Counted from the first letter of the stretch, positions 25,401 to 37,074 are shown. The stretch is 59,000 bases of DNA from Owenia fusiformis (GCA_903813345.2 CAIIXF020000680.1:1-59000), one strand, 5' to 3'. Numbers and translations: made by a program. Notes: a model not told the origin generated them from the letters alone.

Positions 25401-28400
25401 CTACAGTCTGCCTGCCTTAAAGGTGAGTATAGGGCCAAGTACAATAGAATCCCTTGCAATGGGAAGTGCAGGGGACATCAGAGGTGCAATCAATTCATTG
25501 CAGTTTGCCTGCCTTTAAGGTGAGTAGAGAGCAAAGTACATTAGAATCCCTTGCAATGGGAAGTGCAGGGGACATCAGAGGTGCAATTAATTCACTACAG
25601 TTTGCCTGCCTTAAAGGTGAGTAGAGAGCAAAGTACATTAGAATCCCTTGCAATGGGAAGTGCAGGGGACATCAGAGGTGCAATTAATTCACTACAGTTT
25701 GCCTGCCTTAAAGGTGAGTAGAGAGCAAAGTACAATAGAATCCCTTGCAATGGGAAGTGCAGGGGACATCAGAGGTGCAATTAATTCACTACAGTTTGCC
25801 TGCCTTAAAGGTGAGTAGAAAGCAAAGTACAATAGAATCCCTTGCAATGGGAAGTGCAGGGGACATCAGAGGTGCAATCAATTCACTGCAGTTTGCCTGC
25901 CTTAAAGGTGAGTAGAGAGCAAAGTACATTAGAATCCCTTACAATGGGAAGTGCAGGGGACATCAGAGGTGCAATCAATTCACTGCAGTTTGCCTGCCTT
26001 AAAGGTGAGTATAGGGCAAAGTACATTAGAATCCCTTGCAATGGGACGTGCAGGGGACATCAGAGGTGCAATTAATTTACTACAGTTTGCCTGCCTTAAG
26101 GGTGAGTAGAGAGCAAAGTACAATAGAATCCCCTGCAATGGGAAGTGCAGGGGACATCAGAGGTGCAATTAATTCACTACAGTTTGGTTGCCTTTAAGGT
26201 GAGTAGAGAGCAAAGTACAATAGAATCCCTTGTAATGGGAAGTGCAGGGGACATCAGAGGTGCAATCAATTCACTACAGTTTGCCTGCCTTAAAGGTGAG
26301 TATAGGGCCAAGTAGAATAGAATCCCTTGCAATTGGAAGTGCAGGGGACATCAGAGGTGCAATCAATTCACTGCAGTTTGCCTGCCTTAAAGGTGAGTAT
26401 AGGGCGAAGTAGAATAGAATCCCTTGCAATGGGAAGTGCAGGGGACATCAGAGGTGCAATCAATTCACTTCAGTTTGCCTGCCTTTAAGGTGAGTATAGG
26501 GCCAAGTACATTAGAATCCCTTGCAATGGGAAGTGCAGGGGACATCAGAGGTGCAATCAATTCACTGCAGTTTGCCTGCCTTAAAGGTGAGTAGAGAGCA
26601 AAGTACAATAGAATCCCTTGCAATGGGAAGTGCAGGGGACATCAGAGGTGCAATCAATTCACTACAGTTTGCCTGCCTTAAAGGTGAGTATAGGGCCAAG
26701 TAGAATAGAATCCCTTGCAATGGGAAGTGCAGGGGACATCAGAGGTGCAATCAATTCACTGCAGTTTGCCTGCCTTTAAGGTGAGTATAGGGCCAAGTAC
26801 ATTAGAATCCCTTGCAATGGGAAGTGCAGGGGACATCAGAGGTGCAATCAATTCACTGCAGTTTGCCTGCCTTTAAGGTGAGTAGAGAGCAAAGTACAAT
26901 AGAATCCCTTGCAATGGGAAGTGCAGGGGACATCAGAGGTGCAATCAATTCACTGCAGTTTGCCTGCCTTTAAGGTGAGTAGAGAGCAAAGTACAATAGA
27001 ATCCCTTGCAATGGGAAGTGCAGGGAGCATCAGAGGTGCAGTCAATTCACTGCAGTTTGCCTACCTTTAAGGTGAGTATAGGGCCAAGGACACTAGAATC
27101 CCTTGCAATGGGAAGTGCAGGGGACATCAGAGGTGCAATTAATTCACTACAGTTTGCCTGCCTTAAAGGTGAGTAGAGAGCAAAGTACAATAGAATCCCT
27201 TGCAATGGGAAGTGCAGGGGACATCAGAGGTGCAATCAATTCACTGCAGTTTGCCTGCCTTAAAGGTGAGTAGAGAGCAAAGTACATTAGAATCCCTTGC
27301 AATGGGAAGTGCAGGGGACATCAGAGGTGCAATCAATTCACTGCAGTTTGCCTGCCTTAAAGGTGAGTAGAGAGCAAAGTACAATAGAATCCCTTGCAAT
27401 GGGAAGTGCAGGGGACATCAGAGGTGCAATGAATTCACTGCATTTTGCCTGCCTTTTAGGTGAGTATAGGGCCAAGTACACTAGAATCCCTTGCAATGGG
27501 AAGTGCAGGGGACATCAGAGGTGCAATCAATTCACTGCAGTTTGCCTGCCTTTAAGGTGAGTATAGGGCCAAGTACATTAGAATCCCTTGCAATGGGAAG
27601 TGCAGGGGACATCAGAGGTGCAATCAATTCACTGCAGTTTGCCTGCCTTTAAGGTGAGTATAGGGCCAAGTACATTAGAATCCCTTGCAATGGGAAGTGC
27701 AGGGGACATCACAGGTGCAATCAGTTCACTGCAGTTTGCCTGCCTTTAAGGTTGGTATAGGGCCAAGTACATTAGAATCCCTTGCAATGGGAAGTGCAGC
27801 GGACATCAGAGGTGCAATCAATTCACTGCAGTTTGCCTGCCTTTAAGGTGAGTATAGGGCCAAGTACATTAGAATCCCTTACAATGGGAAGTGCAGGGGA
27901 CATCAGAGGTGCAATCAATCCACTGCAGTTTGCCTGCCTTTAAGGTGAGTATAGGGCCAAGTACATTAGAATCCCTTGCAATGGGAAGTGCAGGGGACAT
28001 CAGAGGTGCAATCAATTCACTGCAGTTTGCCTGCCTTTAAGGTGAGTATAGGGCCAAGTACATTAGAATCCCTTGCAATGGGAAGTGCAGGGGACATCAG
28101 AGGTGCAATTAATTCACTACAGTTTGCCTGCCTTAAAGGTGAGTAGAGAGCAAAGTACATTAGAATCCCTTGCAATGGGAAGTGCAGGGGACATCAGAGG
28201 TGCAATTAATTCACTACAGTTTGCCTGCCTTAAAGGTGAGTATAGAGCAAAGTACAATAGAATCCCTTGCAATGGGAAGTGCAGGGGACATCAGAGGTGC
28301 AATTAATTCACTACAGTTTGCCTGCCTTAAAGGTGAGTATAGGGCCAAGTACATTAGAATCCCTTGCAATGGGAAGTCCAGGGGACATCAGAGGTGCAAT

Positions 28401-28464
28401 CAATTCACTGCAGTTTGCCTGCCTTAAAGGTGAGTAGAGAGCCAAATAGAATAGAATCCCTTGC
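13424..28464 (+). repeat. ~155-copy 97 bp satellite built from a RAD17 exon and its splice donor
   Basis: The period is 97 bp and the length gives about 155 copies. Each unit consists of about 74 bp of exon, starting ACA(T/A)TAGAATCCCTTGCAA and coding TLESLAMGSAGDIRGAINSL then QFACLK, followed by the donor AAAG|GTGAGTA and about 20 bp of intron start (GAGAGCAAAGT or TAGGGCCAAGT). Because 97 is not a multiple of 3, translation drifts one frame per unit and chance frames of 60-87 codons appear throughout. None is a real gene. Variation is confined to a few sites: C/T in CAATYAATTC, G/A in CACTRCAG, TTAAAG or TTTAAG before the donor, and AGAGAGC or ATAGGGC after it. The last unit stops at about 28464 in unique DNA. 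Confidence 0.95.
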
Positions 28465-29109
28465 CTCTTTGATCTGAAACATCCTGTGAAGTTAAGATAA
28501 AATAAAGGTTGTGTAATTCTGGGTGTTTGACTGAGTGGTCCATGACTTGTATAAAAGATTGTGGTGTGTACTTGTATGTCCGAGTGTGCACTGGGGCACA
28601 CAAAAGAACCCAGGGCTCTTCCAAGGAGGGGTTTCTGGCTCTTTCTTTGAGTGTAAAATACAGAATATACCAATGAGGTATTGGTTGCAAAATATGGTGG
28701 TAACCAAGATACAATACAACCAGTACTTAAAAAAGTACATACATTGTACGTCAGTATATTGGTAAGGTCGCAGGACTTAAAGTTTTTTTTACAATTCCAT
28801 TTTTACCTGTAGTGGATTAGCAGCCCTAGTTTGTTTAACCCGTGCAATTATAGGGTCATACTTCCACAAATTTTAATTTCTTTCCCAGTCACACGCCTCT
28901 TATAAACCATCCTAGGCATGCATGTGAATTGTTCTTTAGCTTTTCAATTGCCCCTGAGATGGCTGTTTCTAAGCCTCTTGAAAACATTGGGGAGCTACTC
29001 TCATCACACTCCACACATTGGGGTACCACCTTTTCATATCCTCTTGCACATTACCCTGAACATTTCAAAAGACTTGAATTCATGACCTTTGGTGGGAGTT
29101 GACTACTTT
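28465..29109. other. Non-coding DNA after the satellite
   Basis: Probable remainder of the RAD17-like intron. Only short unsupported frames are present. A T-tract lies at about 28783-28792. Confidence 0.4.
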
Positions 29110-29570
29110 ACAGTTTATTAAAGGATGATACAGATGTAGATAAATACTTTTATTGGTGCTTAGCACATAATGTCACTAAAGAGACCAAATTAATAGTTTT
29201 TCAATGGAAATTTTTACACAATATAGTGATAACAAATGATAAACTTTTTTAAATGAAAATAAAGGAAATGCCAAATTGTAATTTTTGTAATGAAATAAAG
29301 ATGATTTAACACACAGATTTATAACAAGCAATTTTGTACTCCCAATATGGGACTTTATAAGAAACAATTGTGAAATAAGTGTAAATGAACAAGCCATCTT
29401 TAAAGGTATTTTAGGTAAAGAAAAAGAGTATCTTAATCAAGTTATAATTGTTGCTTAGTTGACAATCCATGAGCAAAAGTTGGAATTGTACCAAAATAAC
29501 AATATTTTACATAATTTTAAAATAGAATTTGATGAAAGAAACATTGTATTTTAATTGTAAAATTTTAAAA
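29110..29570 (+). pseudogene. Decayed LINE reverse-transcriptase C-terminal fragment
   Basis: Conceptual translation of the plus strand gives stretches such as KETKLIVFQWKFLHNIVITN and MKIKEMPNCNFCNEI, the FQWK-LLH-x2-PTN and C-x2-C pattern near the end of many LINE ORF2 proteins. It is interrupted by many stop codons. It is a different LINE from the one at 6192-11430, in the opposite orientation and much older. Confidence 0.5.
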
Positions 29571-30453
29571 TGATAGGAAAATAAATTTTAAATATAAAAA
29601 AAATGTTATGACTTAAAATGGACACTTAAACATACTCATAAACATAAGATGAAATGCTCCTCCAATTTATCAATTTATTCTACATAATTTCCTCCATATT
29701 GGACACAAACCCTGTGCCTCCTGACCTGTTCTTCAAAGACTTACGTAGTCCATCACGACTTGAAGTCTGTTTAACACATATAAATGCATGGCATAAGCAT
29801 TCTCAAGTGCAATTAATTATGTCCCATTTCAATTCAGCATATTAGTAGAAATCATTTTGTGGTAGGGCAGGTGAATTAGATAAGGTGGATTGTTAAGTTG
29901 CTCTAATCCAAAGATGCCAAATTGCCTTGGTGATGGCGGAAGTATGCTAGGGGCATTGTCCTGGTGGAAATTCCAAATCAAAAGGGCATTGTAACTGATT
30001 GGTATTTGCCTATGAAACACAGCAAAAATTCCTGAAAAATCCCATAGTAAAATCATAAAAAAGGAATTATTTGTTTTTTACATCACAAAACAAACAAAGA
30101 GGAGAATGTTATCATGGAGAACCAGATTCACCAGGAAAGCTTTAAAATGGAGTCAAAAACATTTACCATGCCAAATGTTACACAAAAACTACTGCAGTTC
30201 TTCCAACTGCCTGCCTTAGGGATACATTGCTATGACAACCACAGAATTGACCAATGGCTTTGCTTGAAGCTGAAACTCCAAAAGAGTATTCAAATATGTA
30301 AAAACTAAAATCCTTGAAAATTCCATTGACATCCATGAACAAATAAAAAAGTTAAGACATTATCTTTACTTCTTGAAAACCCTGTAGATTGTTCAGCATG
30401 CAGTGAAACAAATTGTGTCATTTCAGATACTTCAGATCTCTGTTGCTAGAAAG
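29571..30453. other. AT-rich intron-like DNA, no gene recognised
   Basis: Contains no exon I can support. A pyrimidine-rich stretch, CTTCAGATCTCTGTTGCTAG, precedes the next RAD17-like exon. Confidence 0.4.
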
Positions 30454-30557
30454 GAGTGAAAAGGACAAACAATGGAGCAAGTGTCAAGTTAAAGAAATCT
30501 CAGAAAGCCACCAAGAATGACGCCAACTCTGAAGACATGTCAATTTGGGGAAAGGAC
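30454..30557 (+). pseudogene. RAD17: RAD17-like exon (linker and WGKD)
   Basis: If the acceptor is CTAGAAAG|GAGTG, the two leading bases complete the Gly codon opened by the sensor-2 exon's final G, restoring phase. The product reads VKRTNNGASVKLKKSQKATK and then SEDMSIWGKD, like the basic linker of RAD17 and the conserved IGGKD motif that follows. A donor GAC|gtatct closes it in phase 0. The second Gly of GGKD is replaced by Trp. Confidence 0.6.
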
Positions 30558-30847
30558 GTATCTTTCACACCTCAATACTTCAGTAAGATTTATGAACACC
30601 AAATAGATGCTCAATATTTGTACATTTTTCAATTTTTTTCTCATGTTATCAATTTATGTCTAATATAAACAATTACAATCAATTGCAACTAGCTAATTGC
30701 CAAGGTTTTACAACATTAGCGGCAATTTAATAATATATATGAATGTAGATATTAGAGATACCAAAAAGTAAAAAATTGTAATTTATCATTCAAGTTGTAA
30801 TTATTTAACAAGCCAGTTAAATTATAAGTATGGAGTCCTGCAATAAG

Positions 30848-30891
30848 GTTGTTTCTTTCATCTTGGAGCAGTAGGTACTTTAAAAGAAAAT
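30848..30891 (+). pseudogene. Possible relic of the RAD17 LFLFRALGKI exon
   Basis: One frame reads FFHLGAVGTLKEN, which could be a decayed version of the highly conserved RAD17 segment expected at exactly this point (LFLFRALGKIL). Frame and length do not fit an intact exon. Confidence 0.25.
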
Positions 30892-30959
30892 GCATGGTTG
30901 TCAACGGTATGACTCTTTATTGAAATGAAATTTTCTAAGAGCTATATTGATATTTTCAG

Positions 30960-31056
30960 GATGTGAGAATTCTGAATTATCTGATGATGCTAAATACCTG
31001 ATCTACCAAAACAGTTAGCCCACCAATATAGAGACCCCCTCAACATTAATCCAGAG
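30960..31056 (+). pseudogene. RAD17: RAD17-like exon with internal frameshift
   Basis: Bounded by TGATATTTTCAG and the donor CCAGAG|gtaagc. The first half reads CENSELSDDAKY in one frame. The second half reads DLPKQLAHQYRDPLNINPE in another, which is the RAD17 LP-x-HL...RD-LL-x-x-PEE region. The frame of the second half has stops in the first half, so a one-base indel lies near 30997. It is either a true pseudogene lesion or a sequencing error. Confidence 0.65.
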
Positions 31057-32659
31057 GTAAGCACTAGTATATGTACTATACAATATACAAAACACATGTA
31101 TGTTTGAGTTATATTGAACAAACTGTTTATTTTGATAGAAATACAATATAACATATAAGTTTAAGTTTATAATTCATACTTAATGAAGTAAATAAATATA
31201 TATTTGATGATTTTCCCCCAAAAAACATATTTCTATCGATATCAACATTCAGTATTAGTTACCAATATAGCACTCATGACATGTGCTTAGAATAACTAGT
31301 ATCATTATATCACTGTCAACCTTGCAATTGTATTTTTTTTATTATGTCACCATCAAAAAGTTTATTATATACATAATATTCATTGGGGAATAGGGTTACA
31401 CCTTTGCTAGAATCATTGAAAGATGAACACCTAAATAGTATAAAATATTTGCATAATATTCACTGGTCATGCTCATCAAACACCTGGTGAATCACCAGTG
31501 GTATCAACTGCTTTGGAAATTTCCAGACATTCAGTTCATTCTTCAGTGCACATCAAGATTATTATCATGGCAAAGGTTCAGATATATATATATATTTACA
31601 GTAATTCTATTCAGATATGTATAATCGTATAATAAACTTAAGGATAATATGCTTGACAGTAATATAAGAAAAAACATTCGGGCTTCATCACATATCACTT
31701 GTGAAATATTCACAAGAATTGAATAATTGTATATTATTGAAACAGTACTTTAATGTTATTGCTGCTATTTACAACTAATGTAAGCATAATATTTTGAAAC
31801 TTATGGACAGCAGTCCATTGCAGTAATTACAATAGTAAAATGCTTTTAAAGATGTTGAATACATTCAGTAGACTGAAAATTCAATTACTGGTCATACAAT
31901 CATATTTTCATATCATGATAAATGTAAATATTTATTAAACTATTTTTAGACAGTCATCAAACTCAGAGCTTTTACCTCTTCCCCAATATTGTTGTATAAT
32001 TGTGATAAAATTAAAATTCACACATAACTAGGCGAACATTATCAGTTTCTGAACAATTGGACCACAGTATAGTCATGTATTATATTTAGTAATAATACAT
32101 TTTTGTTCATCTTTCAGTATACATGTAGAAATTTTGAGAATGTTACTAGACTGTAAAAGAATATTTACTATTTCTGTTTTCCCATGTCTAGCTATTATAT
32201 GTAGAATAATGCACTTGTTAAATTGATTGCTAGTCTTAAAATCAACCCTGCGATTAACTATGCATACAGTTTAACCCAGTGAATTATTGCTCATATTATC
32301 GATCAAAAATCCTGATACTAATAGTACAATATGTATACAATATATACAGTTTATAGAATATAATTATAATAATATGAAATAAAATCCATCTCTCCTTTTG
32401 CTTTACAATGAACAACATTATTATTTTTAATTTTGCTTTTCAAAATTCTTCCAAAAAATTATAATTTTGCCAACAGTACTGTTCATCTACAATTATAATA
32501 ATTTTACTCGAGATTTTGGGGAAATCATTGAAAATCAAACATACATAGTTTAAAGTTAAATGACAAATTGCAGTTGCATTTGATAATCTATTCTGTTAGT
32601 TTCCAACATGCATGTAACAGTTTCTCTCATTACAATGATAGTGATGAAAGTCAGTAGTT
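31057..32659. other. AT-rich DNA, no gene recognised
   Basis: The next RAD17 exons were sought on the plus strand and not found. A short microsatellite (ATATATATATAT) lies at about 31582. No RNA gene or transposon ends were recognised. Confidence 0.4.
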
Positions 32660-32885
32660 AATGACCAGGCCGGGGGGGTGGGGGGGGGGGTCTGGGGGGG
32701 GGGGGGGTTCGATGGGTTGGAGCGACCCCCCCCTGGCCAAAAAATCTTTCAAAATCATGCAGTTTTCACCATTCTGAGCATTTTGGCGACCAAAATTGTC
32801 ACAAGTAAAAAAAAAACCTGGAATTTTTCAAAAAGTGAACCCCCCTTGGCAAATCCTGGCTACGGGCCTGATGGCTTTAGAAATA
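32660..32885. mobile_element. G-rich miniature element with CCGTAGCCAGGATTTG end
   Basis: Starts at a long G-run (GGCCGGGGGGGTGGGG) and ends CAAATCCTGGCTACGGGCCTGATG. The minus strand of that end, GGCCCGTAGCCAGGATTTG, is to my recollection a very common dispersed motif in marine invertebrate genomes. An internal CGACCCCCCCCTGGCCA can pair with the G-runs. No coding capacity. Confidence 0.45.
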
Positions 32886-33588
32886 CCAAATAACACCAGG
32901 AGCTACTCAAGATTTTGAGTGTTCCTAATCCCAGGGTGTGATGTACCATATTGAGATCCTATTGGTTTAATGGAAATACTGTAATTGTAAATTGTAAATC
33001 TTATTGAGATGCCAGAAGTTCTGAATGCAGTAAATAATAAGTTGTGGTAAAAAACAATCTTTGATAATTCAAATACCAATCACCAGATTTGATTTGATTT
33101 TTATGTGCTTATGGCTTACAGGAATTTAAATAAAGATGGATTCTAAATTCGAAGTGTTCAACTTTTTCTGATGGAATGCTCAAATACAAATTATAGAATT
33201 TGATCCAAATCATATTGGCCAATTCCTTATAAGCATTTATAGAACCTCTTCTTTAGAAGGAATTTCTTATAGGTGTCATGTCACAATCATTGGTGTAGAT
33301 CTTAAGGTGTCATAGCTGTTGCCTGGTTATTTCTGTCATGAAATGTTCAAAATGATAAGTGACTTGAAAATGTGTTCTGTTCATTGGGGTCCTTCTAGTT
33401 AATATCCTGTTACATACTTGGTGAACTCTGCTTTTACTAGAAATGTTATCTTTAGCTCATTCTCATAGTACAGGCATACTTACTCAAACCAGCTTTTTCT
33501 TGATGCTGGAACAATCTAACATCATTAAACTTTTGATTGTACCATGTCTCTGAAAACTGTAGTGTTTTGCAATAAAAAATTATTTATT
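32886..33588. repeat. Diverged ~130 bp family units; left flank of the composite element
   Basis: 33055-33260 again carries TTGATAATTCAAATACCAATC, GATTTGATTTGATTTTTATG and so on, as at 200-830 and 3573-4460. The last bases, GCAATAAAAAATTATTTATT, are the left host flank of the composite element. On the minus strand they hold AATAAA (33583-33588). Confidence 0.55.
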
Positions 33589-34795
33589 AGGAGGCCCCAT
33601 CGGGGGGCCTCCTATTAATTTTGTAGATATTATTAGACTCCAGATGTAAATCTGGAGTCTATTACTTTCGTCAGTATTCTTCTTTATTATTCTTCTACAC
33701 ACGTTTTCTCAATAACTAGAAAACATTGAGTCAAGTCCTGTATATGGTCAATTTAGGTCCAGTATCCAGTTTCTCGGAAATTGGGTCAATTTTTTATCTA
33801 GGTCAAAGGTCAAGAACAAGGTCAAATCTTGTATTTTCATCATTTTACCAATTTTCTCAGTCGTTCTTCAATATTTTTTCTCGGTCTTTTTTTCATCATG
33901 TTCCTTGGAAACAAAGCTAATTCCGTAAGGCAAATCGTTTTTTGATATCTCTTACCGATTTTGAAATATGGCTTTCCGGAAAGTAGGTCAAAACAACAAG
34001 TTCTCCAAATTCAAAGTATGAGTTATGCATTAGGGGTAGAATTTTGTCAGGAATCGTAATCTGCAAACCAAATTTGAATCTGACTTCCGGTTCGGAAGTT
34101 ATGGCGTTTTGAAAGCTTAGAAATCGCTAAATTCGGTGCCCATGTTAAGTCAATGGGAAAAAAGATTTTTTTGAAGTGAAAAATACGAAATATAGACTGA
34201 GTTCAGCTAAATATAATGAAAGCTTTTAAAAGAATAAGACCTCAAAAGCCATCTAGCTTCAAAATTTGGACACCAAAATGCCTAGGTCAAAATCTAGGTC
34301 AAATTCAAAGGTTTTCCTTATTTATGCGATTCTGACACTACACTTTAATTATATTCCTCGAAATTTTGTATGCTTGTAGCCAAGAGTGTGCTAATAGTGT
34401 TAGCCTTTTGCCGTCAGAAAGAATTTTGACCCACTTTTAAGATATGGTGTCCGAAAAGTAGGTCAAAATAAAAATGTCTCTAAATTTAACGTTTGAGTTA
34501 TGAATTAAGAATAGAATTTTCTCAGAAATCCGAATCTGCAAACCAAATTTCGATCCGACTTCCGGTTCCGAAGTTATGGCGTGTCCAAAAAGTAGGTCAA
34601 AATAAAAATTCGCCAAATTTAACGTATGAATTATGAATTAGGGGAAGAATTTTGTCAGGAATCCAAATCTTTAAATCAAATTTCGATCCGACTTCCGGTT
34701 CGGAAGTTATGGCGTTTTGAAATTTCGGAAAATCGATCTGATGGTATCCTGATAGAAAGTCAAGAGTAGAGAAGAAAATATTGAAAAATTCATCC

Positions 34796-34990
34796 ATCCT
34801 TCCTATCTGATCCTATCCTTCCTATCTATCCTTCCTTCGTATCCTTTCCTTCCTATCCTTCCTATCCTCTCCTATCATATCCTTTCTTCCTATTCTGTTC
34901 TGTTCTATCCTTCTTTCTTATTCTATCCTATCGTTCCTTCCCATTTTATCCTATCCTACCTTCCTATTTTATCCATCCATCTTATTCTGG
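34796..34990. repeat. Pyrimidine microsatellite (CCTATCCTT-type)
   Basis: Irregular CCTTCCTATC and TTCTATCCTA words on the plus strand. Related tracts occur at about 35295-35480, 37195-37400, 38825-39015, 40420-40590 and 44635-44835. Each lies just before GGATGACTCGGCTTA repeats and a CTAG tail, so the tract is part of the element rather than an independent microsatellite. Confidence 0.8.
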
Positions 34991-36379
34991 ATGACTCAGC
35001 TTATTCTGGATGACTCGGCTTATTTTAGATGACTGGGCTTAAAAAAGTCTAGATCTGGAGTCTGAAATTGAACTTCGTTCAATTTCCAAAGTCTAGTTAT
35101 TATTATTATTCTTTCTTTCCGCGTTTTCTCAGCAACTAGAGGGACTTACTTAAATCTGCTAACATAGTCAACTAGGTAATAAGTTCTAGTTTCTGGGAAA
35201 TTAGGTCAAATGTTTATCTAGGTCAATGGTCAAGAACTGGGTCAAATCGTCACTTTTCGCTATTTTACAAGTTTTAAAAAAAATATTGAAAAATGCATCC
35301 ATCCTTCCTTTCTGATCCTATCCTTCCCTTCCTATCTAGCTACCCTTGCTTCGTATCCTCTCCTTCCTATCCTTCCTATTCTATTCTATCCTTCTTTCCT
35401 ATTCTATCCTATCGTTCCTTCCTATTCTATCGTATCCTTCCTTCCCTTTTCATCCATCCATCCATCCATCCATCTTTTTCTGGATGACTTAGCTTATTTT
35501 GGATGACTTGGCTTATTCTGGATGACTCGGCTAAAAAAAGTCTAGATCTGGAGTCTGAAATTGAACTCGTTCAATTTCCAAAATCTAGTTATTATTATTA
35601 TTCTAACCCAGTTTTCTCAATAACCATAAGGTTTTCAGTAAAGTCAGTCATTTGGTCAATTTAGGTCCAGAATCTAGTTCCTCGGAAATTGGGTCAAATT
35701 TTTATCTAGGTCAAAGGTCAAGAACTAGGTCAAATCCAGTACTTTGCCACTTTTTTCGATTTTCTCGGTCGTCCTTCAATATTTTTGATCCGGGTTCTTT
35801 TTCATTGTGTTCCTTATAAAAAAGTAGAAAACCCAGGGTCGATTTAGTTTTTTGATATCTCAAACCGATTTCGAGATATCAGTGTCCGAAAACGAGGTCC
35901 AAAAAAAAGTTCTCCGAATCAAATGTCAAGGATATTAGTCATATAGGAAATTTTCTCAGGATTCCGAATCTGAAAACGAAATTTCGATCCGACTTCCAGT
36001 TCGGAAGTTATGGCGTTTTGAAAACTCAAAAATCGCTAAATTTGGTGCCCATGTTAAGTCAATGGGAAAAAATATTTTTTTGAAGTGAAAAATACGGAAT
36101 AAAGACTGAGTTCAGCTTCATATAATCAAAGCCTTTAAAAGAAGGAGACCTCAAAAGCCATCTAGCTTCAAAATTTGGACACCGAAATGCCTAGGTCAAA
36201 ATCTAGGTCAAATTCATAGGTTTTCCTTATTTTTTTGATTCTGACACTACACTTTAATTATATTCTTCGAAATTATGTATATGTTTCCAAAATCTAGTTC
36301 TTTTTCTTCTTCTTCTTCTATACAAATTTAATGTATGAGTTATGAATTAGGGGTAGAATTTTGTCAGGAATCCGAATCT

Positions 36380-36383
36380 TTAA
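36380..36383. repeat. TTAA target duplication, left
   Basis: TTAA directly precedes the piggyBac-like miniature element; the second copy is 37075-37078. Confidence 0.75.
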
Positions 36384-37074
36384 CCTTTAGCAGACCACCG
36401 GCGACCGCATCCGCCCATTCAAAATTACTGCCAGAATCCACCGGCGGATCCGGACACTACAAATCTAACTTTTGAAAACTTTACTTTTTCCCGCCGTTCT
36501 TATGATCCAATTAGATTGCCCGATTTATTCAGTCCTTAGTAGGTGACTTCCTGTTGACCTAGAAATGGCGATGTTTCGAAAAATATTTCTCAATTCAACA
36601 ATTTAAACAGTGTTTAAGTCGTTTTTAGTGAACAAATCGTACAAAATGATGGCCAAATACGATCACAACGAAAATGTGGAGGAAATGGATTGCGATTTCG
36701 AGCTCTTTAGGCTCTTGGAAGCCGATAATGGTCATCGAAAATAGAAACTAGAATATTTTCTGAACTGAAAAGAAGAACATTCGATCGCTGCAAATTCAGT
36801 TTTGGATTCTGACCAGATGTTGAATCTCCCGAGGGGCGAAACGGCGGATTCCGGAGGAGTATTCATGGTATATTTATGCCCAGTCGTGTTTATGTATGAA
36901 CATGAGAACATTTTTCTCATGAGCCACGCTAGTGTATCTTCCCTTTGTGAAAATTTTATCCAGATTCATTCAGTAGTTATTGAGATATTAATTATTTAGT
37001 CCAGGCATATCATTTTTGAAAAATAAGTCAGATGCGTAGGATATATTTGCTGAAATAAGTCAGAGTGCAGAAGG
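36384..37074. mobile_element. piggyBac-like miniature element (691 bp)
   Basis: The ends are CCTTTAGCA and TGCAGAAGG (reverse complement CCTTCTGCA), flanked by TTAA on both sides, as expected for the piggyBac superfamily. Removing the element and one TTAA restores GAATCTTTAAATCAAATTT, a sequence present intact at about 40288, 42679 and 44507, so the insertion is demonstrable within the window. Inside is a 33-codon plus-strand frame from about 36640 (MMAKYDHNENVEEMDCDFEL), acidic, possibly a remnant of a transposase N-terminus. No transposase core is present. Confidence 0.8.

Larger units (their letters stand above)
12132..31056 (+). pseudogene. RAD17: RAD17-like gene, exons scattered, probably broken
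   Basis: Six exon-like segments in order match consecutive parts of the AAA+ checkpoint clamp loader RAD17, which loads the 9-1-1 clamp at damaged DNA. They cover the middle AAA+ region, the sensor-2/lid segment and the start of the C-terminal half. Splice sites are good at most edges, and exons 12526-12578 and 12926-13051 are in phase with each other. The locus is not intact. The N-terminal P-loop exons are not in the window. The exon for the conserved FNP-APT region expected between 13051 and 13424 is absent. The phase from 13051 to 13424 does not match, and the last exon is frameshifted. A 15 kb satellite made from one exon occupies the middle. Either this is a partial duplicate or pseudogene, or a real gene with assembly errors. 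I favour a relic. Confidence 0.75.

Noticed and set aside
13816-28427. Dozens of 60-87 codon plus-strand frames (MQWEVQGTSEVQ...) in the satellite
   Set aside because: The 97 bp period shifts the frame in every unit, so these frames are repeat translations in the wrong frame, not genes. Only the GDIRGAINSLQF frame has biological meaning, as exon sequence.
13424-28464. CRISPR-like array
   Set aside because: The unit is fully repeated with no unique spacers, the surroundings are eukaryotic, and the repeat is explained by a RAD17 exon.
28311-28765. Overlapping frames of 76-120 codons just after the satellite
   Set aside because: They overlap on both strands, include satellite sequence, and lack protein-like composition or splice support.
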